DNA of 64,000 nucleotides from Welwitschia mirabilis (GCA_051453625.1 JBOZIK010000001.1:294452353-294516352); one strand, 5' to 3'; shown: positions 48,810 to 61,600, counted from the stretch's first letter. Made by a program: numbers and translations. The notes: generated from the sequence alone by a model not told the origin.

Positions 48810-49430
48810 ATTTCATGATGAATATTTCAAAGATCCTAAAGAACATTTAAGAGATTTTGATATCAACATTTCAACTATTCTAGAAGTAGACGTGTGGATG
48901 ACTGAATTACAATAAAGTTATTCCTACTTTCCTTGAAAGAAAAGGTCAAAGGTTGGTCACATTTTCTTAGAATGTATTCCATTAGTCATGAAAAGATGTA
49001 AGCATGGAGTTATTAAAGTAGTATCTTCCAACACATGAAACCAATTAGTGGATGACATAAATTGTTGATTTCTCTTAACATGAGAATTGTAAAGGCTTTA
49101 AATGTTTTAAAGGTTTATTAGTAAAATGTCTTCAAGATGGATTTGAATTTTGGCATATGAAAGTTAAACAACACAAAGTAGGAAATCAATTGAAATGACA
49201 AATCAAACCCTTAAGTATTTTAGAATTGGATATGGATGATGGATTACTAACCTTACTAAATATTGTGGTTTCAATTAAGGATGTGTTACTATTCATAAAT
49301 GATTTAAAATACTTAATGAAATGTTCACACGATCTTAAAGTTTGTACTTTAGCAAAATTGTTACAGAAGTTGGAAACAATGAAATTGCTAAATTTTAAGG
49401 AGTAGTGGTGTAGGTTATATCTTTATTGGT
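48810..49430 (+). pseudogene. Ty3/gypsy gag remnant, copy 2
   Basis: Partner of 40360-40960. It begins KDPKEHLRDFDIN and ends KPLSILELDMDDGLLTLLN, VLLFINDLKYLMKCSHD and KLLQKLETMKLLNFKE. A one-base insertion near 49200 relative to copy 1 shifts the frame. Confidence 0.65.
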
Positions 49431-49470
49431 ATCTTATAAAAGATTCTTCAATGGAATATCTATAAAGATG

Positions 49471-49807
49471 AATTCTGAATTAGTGAATATGAGAAAGAAA
49501 GGATAATCGCTTAAACGCCCTTTTAAGTATGTAATGGATTAACTTCATTTAATGTAGTTTACAAGCATATTTTTGTCTACTCCATTTAACATAACTACTT
49601 TAATAATATCTTCTAATAAATGGATTCCTTTATTAGCATGTAATATTACAAGTTATTTAGTATTTCTTTCAATAAATTCATAGTAAGTAATGACTTAATT
49701 AAACTTCTACCTTCATAGGCAATCATGGAAAAAAAAAATCCCTTTTGTGATTCATTTTTGTCCTTAGTGATTAATTACTTCTCTTTATAATCTTGAGTTC
49801 ATCTCTT
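49471..49807. other. AT-rich DNA between gypsy gag and Sirevirus LTR
   Basis: No feature seen. It is probably the remainder of the gypsy element into which the Sirevirus-like element inserted. Confidence 0.3.
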
Positions 49808-51264
49808 GAGAATCATTGAAATTAGAAGGGAGGGATGAATGAGTTCTAATAATAAAAACTTAAATGAACAACAATTAAAAAATACAAACTAAAACCTTAC
49901 CACTTAATGTGATTCCCCAACTTGGGTATGTTCAGACATAGAGGGTAGTTTCCTTCTACACCTTTGAATATCTTTTACCTCCACAAATAGTGGTTTTAGA
50001 GAACCACCAACCTTACATACAATTGAGATGCTCCTTATAAGATAACACTCTCTTCTCTTTAGGGACTATAAGAAAACAATTAATCAAAAGTAATCACAAT
50101 CACTCATCTAATCTTAAGAAGCACACACTTGTAGGGGTTGTCTCACACCTTAGAATTCCTTATCAAGGTTTCCTAATAACAAAGATATGTATGAAAGAGA
50201 TTTGGACCAAAAAAAGGATTTTACAAATCAAAATAGTTCAAAAATATTCTACAAATCAAAATAGTCCAACAATGACATGCCAATAACTTAGTATTAAATA
50301 GTCACAAGCTTGGAACGATAAGATAAGAATTGTAACTTATCTTCCTCTTTGATGGCATTTTCCAATAAAGTCTAATGGCAAGGTTATAGCAGTAGATGAG
50401 CCCAAATCACATAGATTCCTTCAACAACAATTCTAGTAGTTAGTTCCAATAGTTTTTGACACGTACAATACAATGCCAACATTATCTAAAGGCTAATTTT
50501 CATTATCTAAAAACTATAAATAGCTGGTTTTCATTATCTAGTGGCTAATTTTTCATTTTGTCAAGTTTGAGGATAGATGGCTATAACAAGAAAGATGTTT
50601 TTCTCAAGTAGATGTCTTCCATGAGAATAGACGTCTATAATGAATTTATTTGAATCTAAATGAGATTCAAAGTGATGCTCCTTGGATCTTGTGACATCAT
50701 CAATGTAGTATACAAAAGTTGTCTAGTACCTTCGAAGTGATTAAATCATCATTGTTCTTTAGCTAGTACAAATTGGCTTCCATCACTAATGTCAATTCCA
50801 CATATACTTCTTTCATTTGATTGACACCTGTCATCATTCAATTACTCATATATGTCTCTCACTTGATAGATGTTTATCCCCAGATTCATCCAAACTTGAT
50901 GAGATCTAAACTAGATAATAGCTATCCTTGTAGCATCATGACTCTGACGAGCAAATCCTGCTTAGTTCCCCAAGAATTGATTTTGTCATTAGTGTTATTT
51001 TGTTTGCATAATAAGTGTTATGTCACCTTTGCACTTATAGCATAGATGTCTTTGACTTGATAGACATCTTTTAACAACTTTGCAAATCTTACTTGGTTTG
51101 TGGAAGACTACCTTTGTGGTGCAAGATTCATTTGGATCACAGTGGGAATTCTTCATCAAGTGATAGATGTCTATCATCTTCAAAGATATCTTCAATAGCA
51201 TATCTGCACACAAGACATAATACATTTAAAAAGGGGCATCATCAAAACTAGGATTTTGCTAACA
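49808..51264 (-). repeat. Sirevirus-like copia 3' LTR
   Basis: Partner of 58747-60546. As read on +, both start with a GA(A/G)GATCATTGAA-type edge (here TGAGAATCATTG) and end in GGCATCATCAAAACT.GGATTTTGC..ACA. On the minus strand the LTR starts TGTTAGCAAAATCC behind a purine-rich GGCAGAGAT. Length is 1457 bp. It contains several copies of the AGACGTCT palindrome family, including the near-perfect GATAGATGTCTATC at 51162-51175. Confidence 0.85.
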
Positions 51265-51860
51265 ATCTCTGCCTTTTTAATAATGTTCAAAACTTGATGA
51301 ATCTTGTTATTACAAGCTTTAACAAGTATAGCTAAGATATCACACAATCAAGCATTATCTAGATCTATTATACTATTTAGCACAAAATGTAAATATAGTT
51401 AACTAGAGTTGAAATTTAAAGAATTAAAATCATGTAACAAAGAATCTCATATAGTATTTGGTGTGCCATACCAAATCAAAAAAATCATGATAACACAAGT
51501 ATCTAAGATAGTGCAAACAATAAAAGAATACTATCTACTAGAGACATGTGCAAAACGATTATAAGTAAACATCAAGAGTGATGTCGCTCACAAGAAGATA
51601 AGTCAACTTCTCATTTTTCAACTGCATTCAATCTCAACAAGTTTCTATAGCTATCTGCCAAGATTTATTGCTTTCTTCCCCTTTTTAGACATCAACAAAT
51701 CCTAGTCATTGAGTGTTGAATCATTGATATAATGTTCCATTTTCCCTATTGCAGTGCTATCATCATCATTGTCATGTTTAGAGAATGTTTGAATGGTATA
51801 GGATGATGATGATGATGTAGGAGGTGGATTACATCATTTTTGAGATTAAGGTTGGGAGGA

Positions 51861-53350
51861 TTATTCATACCCCTGTGAGTCATGCCTCCTCAAAAAAACA
51901 TAAGTATGAGGTGTAATGGATATGTCTAAGAAACTAGTAGTGGTTACGGTTGCAAAGTTTGACTGGGATGAAGCAGCATCAGTAAGTGATGGACCATGAA
52001 TTGAAGAGGTGGTGGAGATGGCATATGAAGTAATGATGGTATATGAGGTAGTGATGAGGCACGAGGTAGTGTTATAGCTAGAAGTAATGATGAAGCATGC
52101 ATAGAACATTGAATGGATAGCTTACGCCAAGGCCTATGAAAGATAAATGGCTTATCGTCTAAATTTTCTAACTCAACAAGGTGCTACTATGGTAAAAGTT
52201 GTTCCTCCCCCTTAATCTGTTCCTCCTGTTCCTCTGATTTTGATCCTTCTAGTTTTCTTGGTTCTTCTACTCTGCTTGAATCATAACTTATACCAAGACG
52301 TAGTGGTATCTCCTTTTCCTTTACTTTATCTTTAGAATCTATTCAAGTAGGAGTTCACATAGTTTTCCATCAAATTATAGTATTCTTCTCCTCACTTGCC
52401 ACATCTCTATGCTTGTTCAATTGCAAAATATTTCTTTTAGTTTTTCCTACCATTTTAGAAATTACATGAAGGCCATACTTTATAGAAGATAAACCATAAG
52501 AAGATGTAGATTTGGATTTCTAAAATTGTTTCTCACTGAATTTTGATAGAAGTTTCTTTGGTTTGATTAGATTCAACTAAAGTACAAAAATTCTGGCATT
52601 GTTAATAATAAGGCTAAGTAAGCAAGGATGTCTCAAAGATTGGCTCATATGAAAAAGAGTGACAATATCTTTTCATAATACAAATCCAAGTTCTATTTTA
52701 AGTCTAGTAAGCAAACAATATAGCATAAAAGTCTGCATTAGATTACAATAGCTATGGATTCCACATCTAACTAAAATATCACAAGACACTATTAGACTTA
52801 AAACAGATGCATCATAAGCCATATTGTTGCATTCAAAATTCTCATAAAATTCCATCTTATATCTGCCAAAGATCATTGTACTCAAACTACAATGAGACAC
52901 TTTTTCTATCTTATTTGTAAACTTTCTTGGAAAGAATGCATACAAACTTGTGGAACATTGGTGGAATCAATTCTACGAATATTATTAATAGCAATGGAAG
53001 ATAAATAAAAAGGCATAACTCTAATCTAAGTCTAAAAATGTCCAATTGAGTCATCTATTTCATGAATGTTGGCATAGAACTAACATACCATATTAGTTGA
53101 AAGACTTTGGGCTAACTGAACAAGATTTTACTAATTCAAATGAGGAAAATAGAAAAGTATCTAATTCTTTCTTTGTTTTTGGAACCCCAAAGTTCTCTCT
53201 ATAATGATATAGTTATAGATCTAAGAATTATATGTTCTTTGTATAGCGTTATGATAAAAACGAGGTTCCTACTATGGTGGATGTCCTTCTTGTGACATTT
53301 TCTTCCATTAGGTGGACCTGGCAGCCTTCTTCCTCACCATATTTACTTGA
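51861..53350 (-). pseudogene. Additional ORF between pol and 3' LTR of the Sirevirus
   Basis: Decayed ORF on the minus strand, in the position of the env-like/third ORF known from Sireviruses. From about 53350 it starts MVRKKAARST, followed near 53090 by FYANIHEIDDSIGHF, a VRVMPFYLSSIAINNI segment, and the open stretch 52673-52945 with SLIVSCDILVRCGIHSYCNL and MLYCLLTRLKIELGFVL. The order (V-R-E-F-Y-A-N, V-RG-PF-FSP-AIN, then LY-LLTG-KI-LG, PSLI) resembles the plant transposon protein-like family that I also suspect at 6.8-7.5 kb. The C-terminal part (51861-52109) is Thr/Ser-rich low-complexity. Family assignment is from motif memory. Confidence 0.5.
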
Positions 53351-53639
53351 TATGTGGAAAATGTACCAAATCTTTGAAAGATACTATCAAAATTACCAAA
53401 ACACTTGCACCTGTATGAAGTAATATCCCTATTTTTGCTTTCTACCCAAACTTCTGCCAACTACAAGACATCTACCTAGAGAAATCTGCAAAAAAGAGAG
53501 CTCTTTGACATGTTAATGAAGAAACCTACTAAGTGGAGAAGCAAATATTTGGTTTGATGACCCCTTACTTATTTAAAAAGGGTTCAAAACCTAATTTTTA
53601 CACAGATTTTTATTTTTTGTGCCACTCAATCATAAATAT

Positions 53640-53910
53640 CTAGCTTTTAATAGAGATCTAAAATGACAACTAAAGATGTCATTAACACAAAAGGACATCT
53701 ATCTACTAAACAAATAGAATTTTACCTGGACTTAGTAAAGACGTCTACTTTTGTGAAAGATGTCTAAAACAAAAAATATAGATGTCTATGTGCTTGAAAG
53801 ACATATATCCTACTTCTCATGAGTTTTCAAGGATTGACAGGTAGAGACATCTGCAATTTCAAAAGACGTCCTTTATGTTGACATCTACACCTCTTAAAGA
53901 TGTGTTTTTT
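53640..53910. repeat. Cluster of AGACGTCT-type palindromes
   Basis: At least nine short motifs of the AGACGTCT / AGATGTCT / AGACATCT series lie in about 270 bp, including intact AGACGTCT at 53739-53746 and AGACGTC at 53864-53870. The same motif recurs in both LTRs of the element. Its place between pol and the 3' LTR parallels the palindromic repeat block known in Sireviruses. Confidence 0.6.
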
Positions 53911-56900
53911 GCATTTCTAAAAGATTTCAAATTTTCAAATTTTTAATAACACAGTTACAAGTTTTAACTAAGAAACTACGTGATTAAGATTAATATAAGT
54001 CAATCCATCTAGAACTATAGGAAGTAAGTGATAAAAACTTTTTCAAAGTAAACAAATCAGGATCCTAGCCCAAATTAACTCTATTTAATAGAGTTTTATT
54101 TCAACTCATTAATGACAATAACAATTAATTATGCTGAGTTAAGATTGGAGAAGAATTTACTTGTTTACTTATCTAATTAGACAATGTCCAATTCCCAAGT
54201 TTTTGCAGAGTTTAAAGAACCTTTTTACACTTAGTGATTTGGTGAATACATTAGCAAGGTGATGCTCTATCTTGAAGAACTCTAAAATAAAATTACCATT
54301 TTGGACATGCTTACATAGAAAATGATGTCTGATCTCGACGTGTTTTATTCTAGAGTATTAGATAGGATTCTTAAAATGTTGATGGCACCCTTATTATCAC
54401 AGTAAATTGGAATGTTCTCCATTTTGAGCTAAAAATCTCTTAATGTCTACTTCATCCATAGTAATTGTGCATAACAACTTTCTATAACAATGTATTTAGC
54501 TTCTGTGGTTGAAAGAGTAGTTAAGTTTTGCTTTTTTCTACTCCATGAAACTAGACGTTATCCCAACAAGTATCAACTTTCACTTTTACTTCTTCTGTCA
54601 TCCTTGCAACGTATCCAATCTTCATTACAATACCCAATTAGATAGATGTATGACTTCTTTAAGTACTAAAGGCTCCAATTAGTAGTACCCTTTAAATAGT
54701 GGAATATTCTCTTAATAGCTGTAAGATGTGATTCTCTAGGATCACTTTGGTAATGAACATAAACACCTATACTTAACAAGATACATGACCTACTACTAGT
54801 ACGATAAAGTAAACTACCAATCATAGCTCTCTACAACTTTTAATCAACTTTCTTACCAAGTTCATCTTTATCCAACTTAGTGCCTTGCTTCACAGGTGTG
54901 TCATTTGCCGTGCACTCCTACAATCCATGTTTCACTAATAGATTTTTAATATACTTTATTTGGGAATGAACATTCATTTTATATTGAACAACTTGTATAC
55001 CCAAGAAGTTGTTCATTTCTCCAATGAGGCTCATTTCAAACTTATTTTTCATTATCTTAGCAAACTTCTTATATAGCAACCCATTAATAGCACAAAAGAT
55101 AATATCATCCACATAGATTTGTACAATTATGAAATCATCACCATCAATCCTAATAAACAACATAACATCAGATGTACCTCTTTTAAAGTCATTTTCAATC
55201 AAGTGACCTCAAAATCTTTCATATCATACTCTTAGAGCTTGCTTTGATCCATAGAGGTTCTTTTTCAACCTGTAAACATAGTCTAAATTATGAGAATTAA
55301 TAAAACCTTTAAGTTGCTTAACATATACATCTTCTTGTAGAACTCCATTAAAGAAGGCACTCTCCACATTCATTTGGTAGAGCTTGAATCCTTTGAAGCA
55401 TGCAAATGCAAGAAGAATTATAATTGGCTCCTTGTGTGCTATTGGAAAAAAAGGTTTATTCAAAGTTAATTCCCTCTTATGGGTTGTACTCTTTGGCCAC
55501 TAATCTTGCTTTGTTTCTCATGACTTCTCCATTCTCATTTTTCTTTTTTTTTTAATTCTAATTTTGTGCCTATCACTAGTCTATCTAATGGCCTTGGAAA
55601 ACACCAAATATTTCAAATTAGTTTAAACTAATTTTCATCACTTTCTACATCATTGAAGTTCTTAGGCTCCACTTGAGAGATGTAGGTTGCATATCCATAA
55701 AATTCCTTAGTACTTCTTCTTATTTGTATTCAATCATATGGTCTTTCTATTATGTTTCTTGTTGAATGACTCTTCTTAAGTTTAATCATTTGAAAAGAGA
55801 TTTTCTTCTCTAATTCTTCTTCCTTTTCTTCTTCACTGTCTGGTTTTGTTGATGGGTCGTTAATAGATTTTTCGATTTATATGGATACATAATCATTTAG
55901 ACCGTAGCTCATACAGAGTTTTAGAAGTAAATATTCTTACCAGAAATCTATTGAAAACATAAGATGTAGTGTTAATGACATCTGTCAAAAGTGATATGGA
56001 ACTTGTTAATCATGCATCATTGTCTGTACCATCTCATTCAGCACCCTGTTCTTTCATTTTGCTATTCCATTTCGTTTTGGGGTTCTTGAAGCTAAATATT
56101 AATTATGTATGCTAAATTATTCACAATGTTCCTAAATCTAACATTTTTTAATTCAGTTCCATTGTTTCTTCTTGTGTTTTTTATTATGTCTCCTTTATGA
56201 TTTTATAACATAATACACAACTTAGAGAAGACATTAAAGACCTCATCTTTATAGGCAAGGAAGACCACTCAAGTAAAACAAGAATAATCATCAACAATAG
56301 TTAAATAGTACCTTTTTCTTACCAAGGTTTTTTATAGGTGAAATACCAACAATATCAAGATGTAATAAATCTAATAGACGTTTTATGATGATAGATTTTT
56401 TCTTACCAAATCTTACCCTTGTTTGCTTTTTCTTTTGATAAGCTTCACAAACTTGATCATCAAAATTTTGTAATTTTTCTAGTACCCTTATCATATCTTT
56501 TAAGGAAAGACTCTTTAATAGGTCCTTGTTAACATGTGCAACCTTCTTGTGCCACATTTTTACATCACCTATAGTGCTTAACAAACACGTGGTACCTTTG
56601 TTAAAAATATCTTGTAATGTAGTGACATAAACATTGGATTTCTTATGACTAGAAAATAAAACTTTATTCGTTTTTTTATTGCTTAATATTACAATCATAT
56701 TTGGTGAAAGTTACAGTAAAATTAGTATCACATAATTGATTAACACTGAGTAAGTTATGTTGCAAACCTTTAACATAAAATACATCTTTTACCTTAAGAA
56801 GGTCTTCTCCATCAATAATTCGAATACCTTTGATTCGTGCCTTTGTGTTATCCCCATACGTGATTACACCTTTGTCTTACTCAACCAAAGTGATGAAACT

Positions 56901-58730
56901 AAATTTGTCACCTGTTATGTGCCTTAAGCACCCACTATCAATGNNNNNNNNNNCTTTATAGTTCACAAGGCAATTTGAGCTAAAAGAGCTTGCCTTAGTT
57001 TAAGAATTCATATTTTCTTAAGTCTCACCTGCACAAGATTTTATATCAATCTCTTTGGCCTTTTGTCATAGTTAGCATAATATCATCTATTTAACTTGTA
57101 TGGGTAATTAAATTGATAATTACCCTGATTGTATTAGTAATAACAAATGATATTATTGATAAATGCTAGATGCTCATACCTTTGCTTTTACTTCCACTTA
57201 TCGATGAAGAAGGTTTAACTGTCAGTAAAGCCTCATTGTGTGTTAGGTCACTTTTATTATTAGGACTCCTACATTGTCTAATCATGATAGTCGAGGTTTG
57301 TTTTTCCTTGGGTGAATTTATTATTGATCGTTTTTGAATTTGCAAGTTCCTACCTAACATTCTTCAATCTACATGTTAGGTTGCTAATATTAGCCTTAAG
57401 GGCTAAGTTTTCATTTATCAATCTATCACAAGGTTCTCTTTCTTGTTCAAAAGCTAATTCATGATTATGAAGTAACTTTTTCATTTTAGAATATGATTTT
57501 TACAACCTAATGAATTATTCAGAAATTAAATCACACTTGTCTTGAAGTGACATACTTATCTCATCTCTACTTCCTAATTATTGTTCACCTCATATTCCTT
57601 ATTATTTAGGGTGTGAACGATGACAACGTAGGATAGATGAGCACTGTCATCATTTAAGGTGTCTACTTCTATGACATCTTCATCATCACCCAACCTATAA
57701 AGAAGGATTCCTTATCTGTGGACTCTCTCTTTTGTCCTTTATCTTGCAATCAGTTAGAGCTAGGACATTCTAAGTCTAAATGTCCTCATCCTTTACATGC
57801 CTAATATTCTAATATAGATATGTCATTTTTAGAATAGGAAGCAGATGAAGGCTTATCTTTGGACTTACTTTTTTCTTTAAACACTAATAACTTATTGTAG
57901 TCCTCTTTTATTTTGTTCTTTTATGAGAATAGCATTTTGATAGGCTTTGTGATTAGAGATAGCTCTTCATCTACATCATCTTTTAAACCATTCACATATG
58001 AAGCTTCTTTTGCCTTATCTTTTGTTTCTTCTCTTGAACCTTCACTTATCTTAATGACTATTGGCTTCTCTTTTACAACACCATCTTGGATATGATTCAT
58101 TTCATATATTGTCAGGGAACTTCGCAATTCTTCAATTTTCATATTGTTGAATTCTCTTGATTCTTTTATTGTTGTTATTTTGGGCCTATATTCTGAAGTT
58201 AGAGATCTAACCACTTGTTGAATTACTTTGGCCTCTGATATATCTCCATCAATCCCTCAAATGGAATTTACAACGTAGACCCTTGTGAATTACTTGTGCA
58301 CTCTTTATCCATCCTTCATCTTTAAGTTTTTAAATTGGTTTATCCGAACCAAAAGCTTTGTTTGCTGACTATTAAAGTTCCCTCATATGGACCTTTTAAG
58401 ACGTTCCATATTTCCTTAGTAGTTTTGCGTTCTGTTATACAATTAAACTCTTCTAAGGTAAGGACTGAGTATAGAGCATTTTTTATGTTTGAGCCATACA
58501 TGAAGGTTGTTTTGTCTTTATCTTCCCATTTTTTACCTTTGAGTGATGGTTTTTGTAAGCTATATGTATATGTCTTTAATGCTTTGCTAAACCTAAAACT
58601 CAAAAGGCTGTAATTACACTTGCATCCTCATCTTTCAATTGGCATAGTTTATCCCACCAAGGAGTAGAGGTCTAATGGATGGAACCCCTTTTTATGATTC
58701 ACTCAAGGTTTTCACTTCTTTTTGTAGGTA
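53911..58730 (-). pseudogene. Sirevirus-like Ty1/copia gag-pol (minus strand)
   Basis: 5' to 3' on the minus strand. Gag at 58603-57921: ALYSVLTLEEFNCIT, TTKEIWNVLKGPYEGT, then RSLTSEYRPKITTIKES. A zinc-knuckle remnant (ACKG.GHLDLECP) lies near 57790. GAG-pre-integrase at 56698-56291 has MWHKKVAHVNKDLLKSLS, VCEAYQKKKQTR and LLDLLHLDIVG. Integrase is about 56.3-55.6 kb. RT at 55463-54918 has YQMNVESAFFNGVLQEDVYV, then IYVDDIIFCAING (YVDD codons 55104-55115) and FEMSLIGEMNNFLGIQV. RNase H is near 54.7-54.2 kb. The RT and gag wording is that of Sireviruses. Several frameshifts and stops make it inactive. Ten Ns lie at 56944-56953. Confidence 0.9.
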
Positions 58731-58745
58731 CTGGCTTTGATACCA
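58731..58745 (-). other. Primer-binding site (tRNA-Met type)
   Basis: Minus strand TGGTATCAAAGCCAG, next to the 5' LTR end. It matches the copia initiator-Met PBS (TGGTATCAGAGC) with one difference, fixing the orientation of the element. Confidence 0.8.
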
Positions 58746-58746
58746 C

Positions 58747-60546
58747 TCGAGGATCATTGAATTCATAGGGAAGGGATGATTAGTTCTAATAATAAAAGCT
58801 TAAACTAATAACAGTTAAAAAGTACAAATTAAAACCTTGCTAATTAATGTGTTTTTCTAACCTGGATATGTCCACATAGAAGGGTAGCTTCCCTTCAAAC
58901 CTCTGGATATCTTTTACTTGTAACAAATAGGGGTTGTAGAGAATTACCAGTCTTACATACAACTGAGATGCTCCTTGGAAGAAAGCACTCTCTTCCCCTC
59001 AGGGACTGCAGCAAAACAACAAATCAAAAGTGTTCAGAAGCACTTATCTAATCTCAGTAAGCACACCCCTACAAGGGTTTTATTACACCCTAAAATTCCT
59101 TATGAATGAATCCAAATAACAAAGATATGTATAAAAGAGATTTGGACTAAACATAAAGGATTCTACAAATCAAAATAGTCCAATAACGATACACCAATAA
59201 ATTAGTATTAAAGAAGCATGAGCCTGGAATGATAAGATGAGCCTTGTAGCTTGTCTTCCTCTTTGATGGAATTTTATAATAGAGTTTAATGATAAGATTA
59301 CAGAAGTAGATGAGCCCAAATCACATAGATTACTTTAGCAATAGTGCTAGTAATCATTTCCAATAGTTTTTAGCATGTACAGTATCATCCAATCATTAGC
59401 TTTTGATTGTTTGGCACGTGTTTTGTACTTCTCACATGATCTCATTGATTAACCTAGTGGAATGATTATTGGAATAAGTTTGGATACTATCTAATGGCTA
59501 GAAATGGCTAGTTTTCATTATTTAATGACTATTTTTTTTCACTAACTTTAAGGATAGATGTCTACAATGAGATAAATGTCTTTCTCAGGCAAATTTCTTT
59601 CATGAGGATAGACGTCTACAGTGAATTTATTCAAATCTCAATGAGCTTTGAACTTATGTTCCTCTAATCTAATGAAATCATAAATCCAATATGCTAAAGT
59701 TGTTTAGTACCTTGAAAGATGACTTCTCATGTGATCTCATTAATTGACCTAGTGAAATGACTATTGGAATAAGTTTGGATACTATCTAATGGCTAGAAAT
59801 GGCTAGTTTTCATCATCTAATGACTAATTTTTTGTTTTGCTAACTTTTAGGATAGATGTCTACAATGAGATAAATGTCTTTCTTAGGCAAATGTCTTTCA
59901 TGAGGATAGACGTCTACAGTGAATTTGTCCAAATCTCAATGAGCTTTGAACTCATGTTCCTCTAATCTTATGAAATCATGAATCCAATATGCTAAAGTTG
60001 TTTGGTACCCTGGAAGGTGACGAAATTATTATTTTTTTTTTTAACTAGCATGAGTTAACCTCTATCACCGATGTCAATTCAGCATAGACTTCTTTCACTT
60101 GATAGACATTTGTCATCGTTCAATTTGACATAGATATCTTTCATTTGACAAACAATTATCATTAACTTCATTCAAACTTAATAAGCTCTAAACTAGATAA
60201 CCTCTGGCCTTGTAGCATTATGACTCTGAAATGCAAGTCCTATCTAGTATCCTAGGAATTTATTTTTCCATCAGTGATCTTTTGTTTGCACAAAGAGTAT
60301 TTTGTTACCTTTGTAGTTGCAGCAGAAACGTCTTTTACATGATAGATGTCTTTTAACAACTTTGCAAATCCCACTTGATTTATGCAAGATTACCTTTGTG
60401 GTGCAAGATTCATTTGGATAGAATCACAAAATCTTCATAAAGTAATAGATGTCTGTTATCTTAAAAGATGTCTTTAATAGCCTACCTACACACAAAACAT
60501 AATATATTTGACAAGTGGCATCATCAAAACTGGGATTTTGCAAACA
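58747..60546 (-). repeat. Sirevirus-like copia 5' LTR with internal duplication
   Basis: Partner of 49808-51264 but 1800 bp long. Most of the 343-bp excess is a 295-bp tandem duplication (59429-59723 and 59724-about 60018). On the minus strand it starts TGTTTGCAAAATCC. The flanking five bases (TCTCT left of the 3' LTR, TATTT right of this one) do not match, so no clean target-site duplication survives. Confidence 0.85.
59429..60018 (-). repeat. 295-bp tandem duplication in the 5' LTR
   Basis: Two units begin TTCTCACATGATCTCATT and TTCTCATGTGATCTCATT. Each contains the AGACGTCT palindrome (59610-59617 and 59908-59915). The 3' LTR has a single unit. Confidence 0.9.
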
Positions 60547-60990
60547 TATTTTACATCTTGAAATTCATATTATTTATCTTCATCTTTGTATTTTACAAAA
60601 ATAGTTGAAAAGTTAATTTGATTTGGGAAAAAATATAAAATAAATAAATAGTTTATTTGTACTTATTATTATAAGAGTTTTAACTCATTTTAACAAATAT
60701 ATTATATATCTTTCTAAGTATCTTAGTTATAATGAAAACATGATGCCACAAATTCTTCAACTTTTTTCTTTATGATTTCCTCCTCCTAGAATCAAGGATT
60801 TTAAGGACTCTATATAAAACATAATACTATTCTCAATGGTTAATTTTGTAGGATTCAAAATTATAGAATAACATGAAACATAGGATGAATCTAATTTAAT
60901 TCTTTGGGCAATTTTAATTTGGAGGTTAACGCTTTTGTAATAGGAAAAGATCCATAATAGCAATGGTATAAGTTTTTATGTTTCTCAATT
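60547..60990. other. AT-rich DNA
   Basis: No gene seen. The open frame 60757-60963 (minus) may be the decayed end of the gypsy fragment to its right. Confidence 0.3.
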
Positions 60991-61600
60991 CTTGACAACT
61001 TCATTTAGTTTTTACTTTGAAGAATACTTTATCATCTACTTGACATACATAATTTGTTCTCTCATTATCATAATTATACTTTCTTTGTCCTGATTAGAGC
61101 TTCCATTGAATTTACTTTATAATTTCTTGTAAGTTTTTTCATGGTGGAAGTTTCTTCTTATAATTTTTATATAAGGTTTGACCAAGCAATTGAGGTACAT
61201 GATTTTCTTTATACATTACTTTGAAAGCTACATGATCAATGGAACATTGATAAATTTACTTTACTAAGTGAAGATGTTATTGTCAACTATTGGATTAATC
61301 TATCATATAACTTCATAGCATATCTTATAAAATCTAAGTAATTCCTTAAAACAAAATCTAAGTAATTCCTTAAAAATTATTATACTTTATGCATGTTTTT
61401 GAGAATTTATTTCTTCCATTTTCCTTTTATAAAACATACTTTATTTTTTCTATAAAGAAATCCATCAATAGACAAGGTATAAACCAAATCTTTCTCACCA
61501 CTTTTGCACACACTAAAATTTCAATCAATACGATCATTCATAAGTACTCTTTTCTTAATATTCTAATTTATTTTCAAATTTAGACTACAAATCAATTAGT
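60990..61600 (-). pseudogene. Possible gypsy integrase C-terminal remnant
   Basis: On the minus strand VPQLLGQTLYKNYKKKLPP is followed by YNYDNERTNYVCQVDDKVFFKVKTK, reminiscent of the ERR-Y-VGDKVFLKV linker of chromoviral Ty3/gypsy integrases. There are stops throughout. A 24-bp direct duplication (AAAATCTAAGTAATTCCTTA at 61329 and 61353) lies inside. Weak call. Confidence 0.3.

Larger units (their letters stand above)
41116..49470 (+). mobile_element. Ty3/gypsy LTR-leader-gag, copy 2 (+)
   Basis: Second head-to-tail copy (see copy 1 for landmarks). It is longer because about 720 bp at 43730-44449 is replaced in copy 1, and a block of about 3.4 kb at 44715-48085 faces a 615-N gap in copy 1. 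That block has its own TATA (CCTATAAAGACACC near 45371) with a polypyrimidine-rich downstream region. It could be another LTR or the family's true R/U5. Gag is at 48810-49430. No protease or RT follows; the Sirevirus LTR begins at 49808. Confidence 0.75.
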
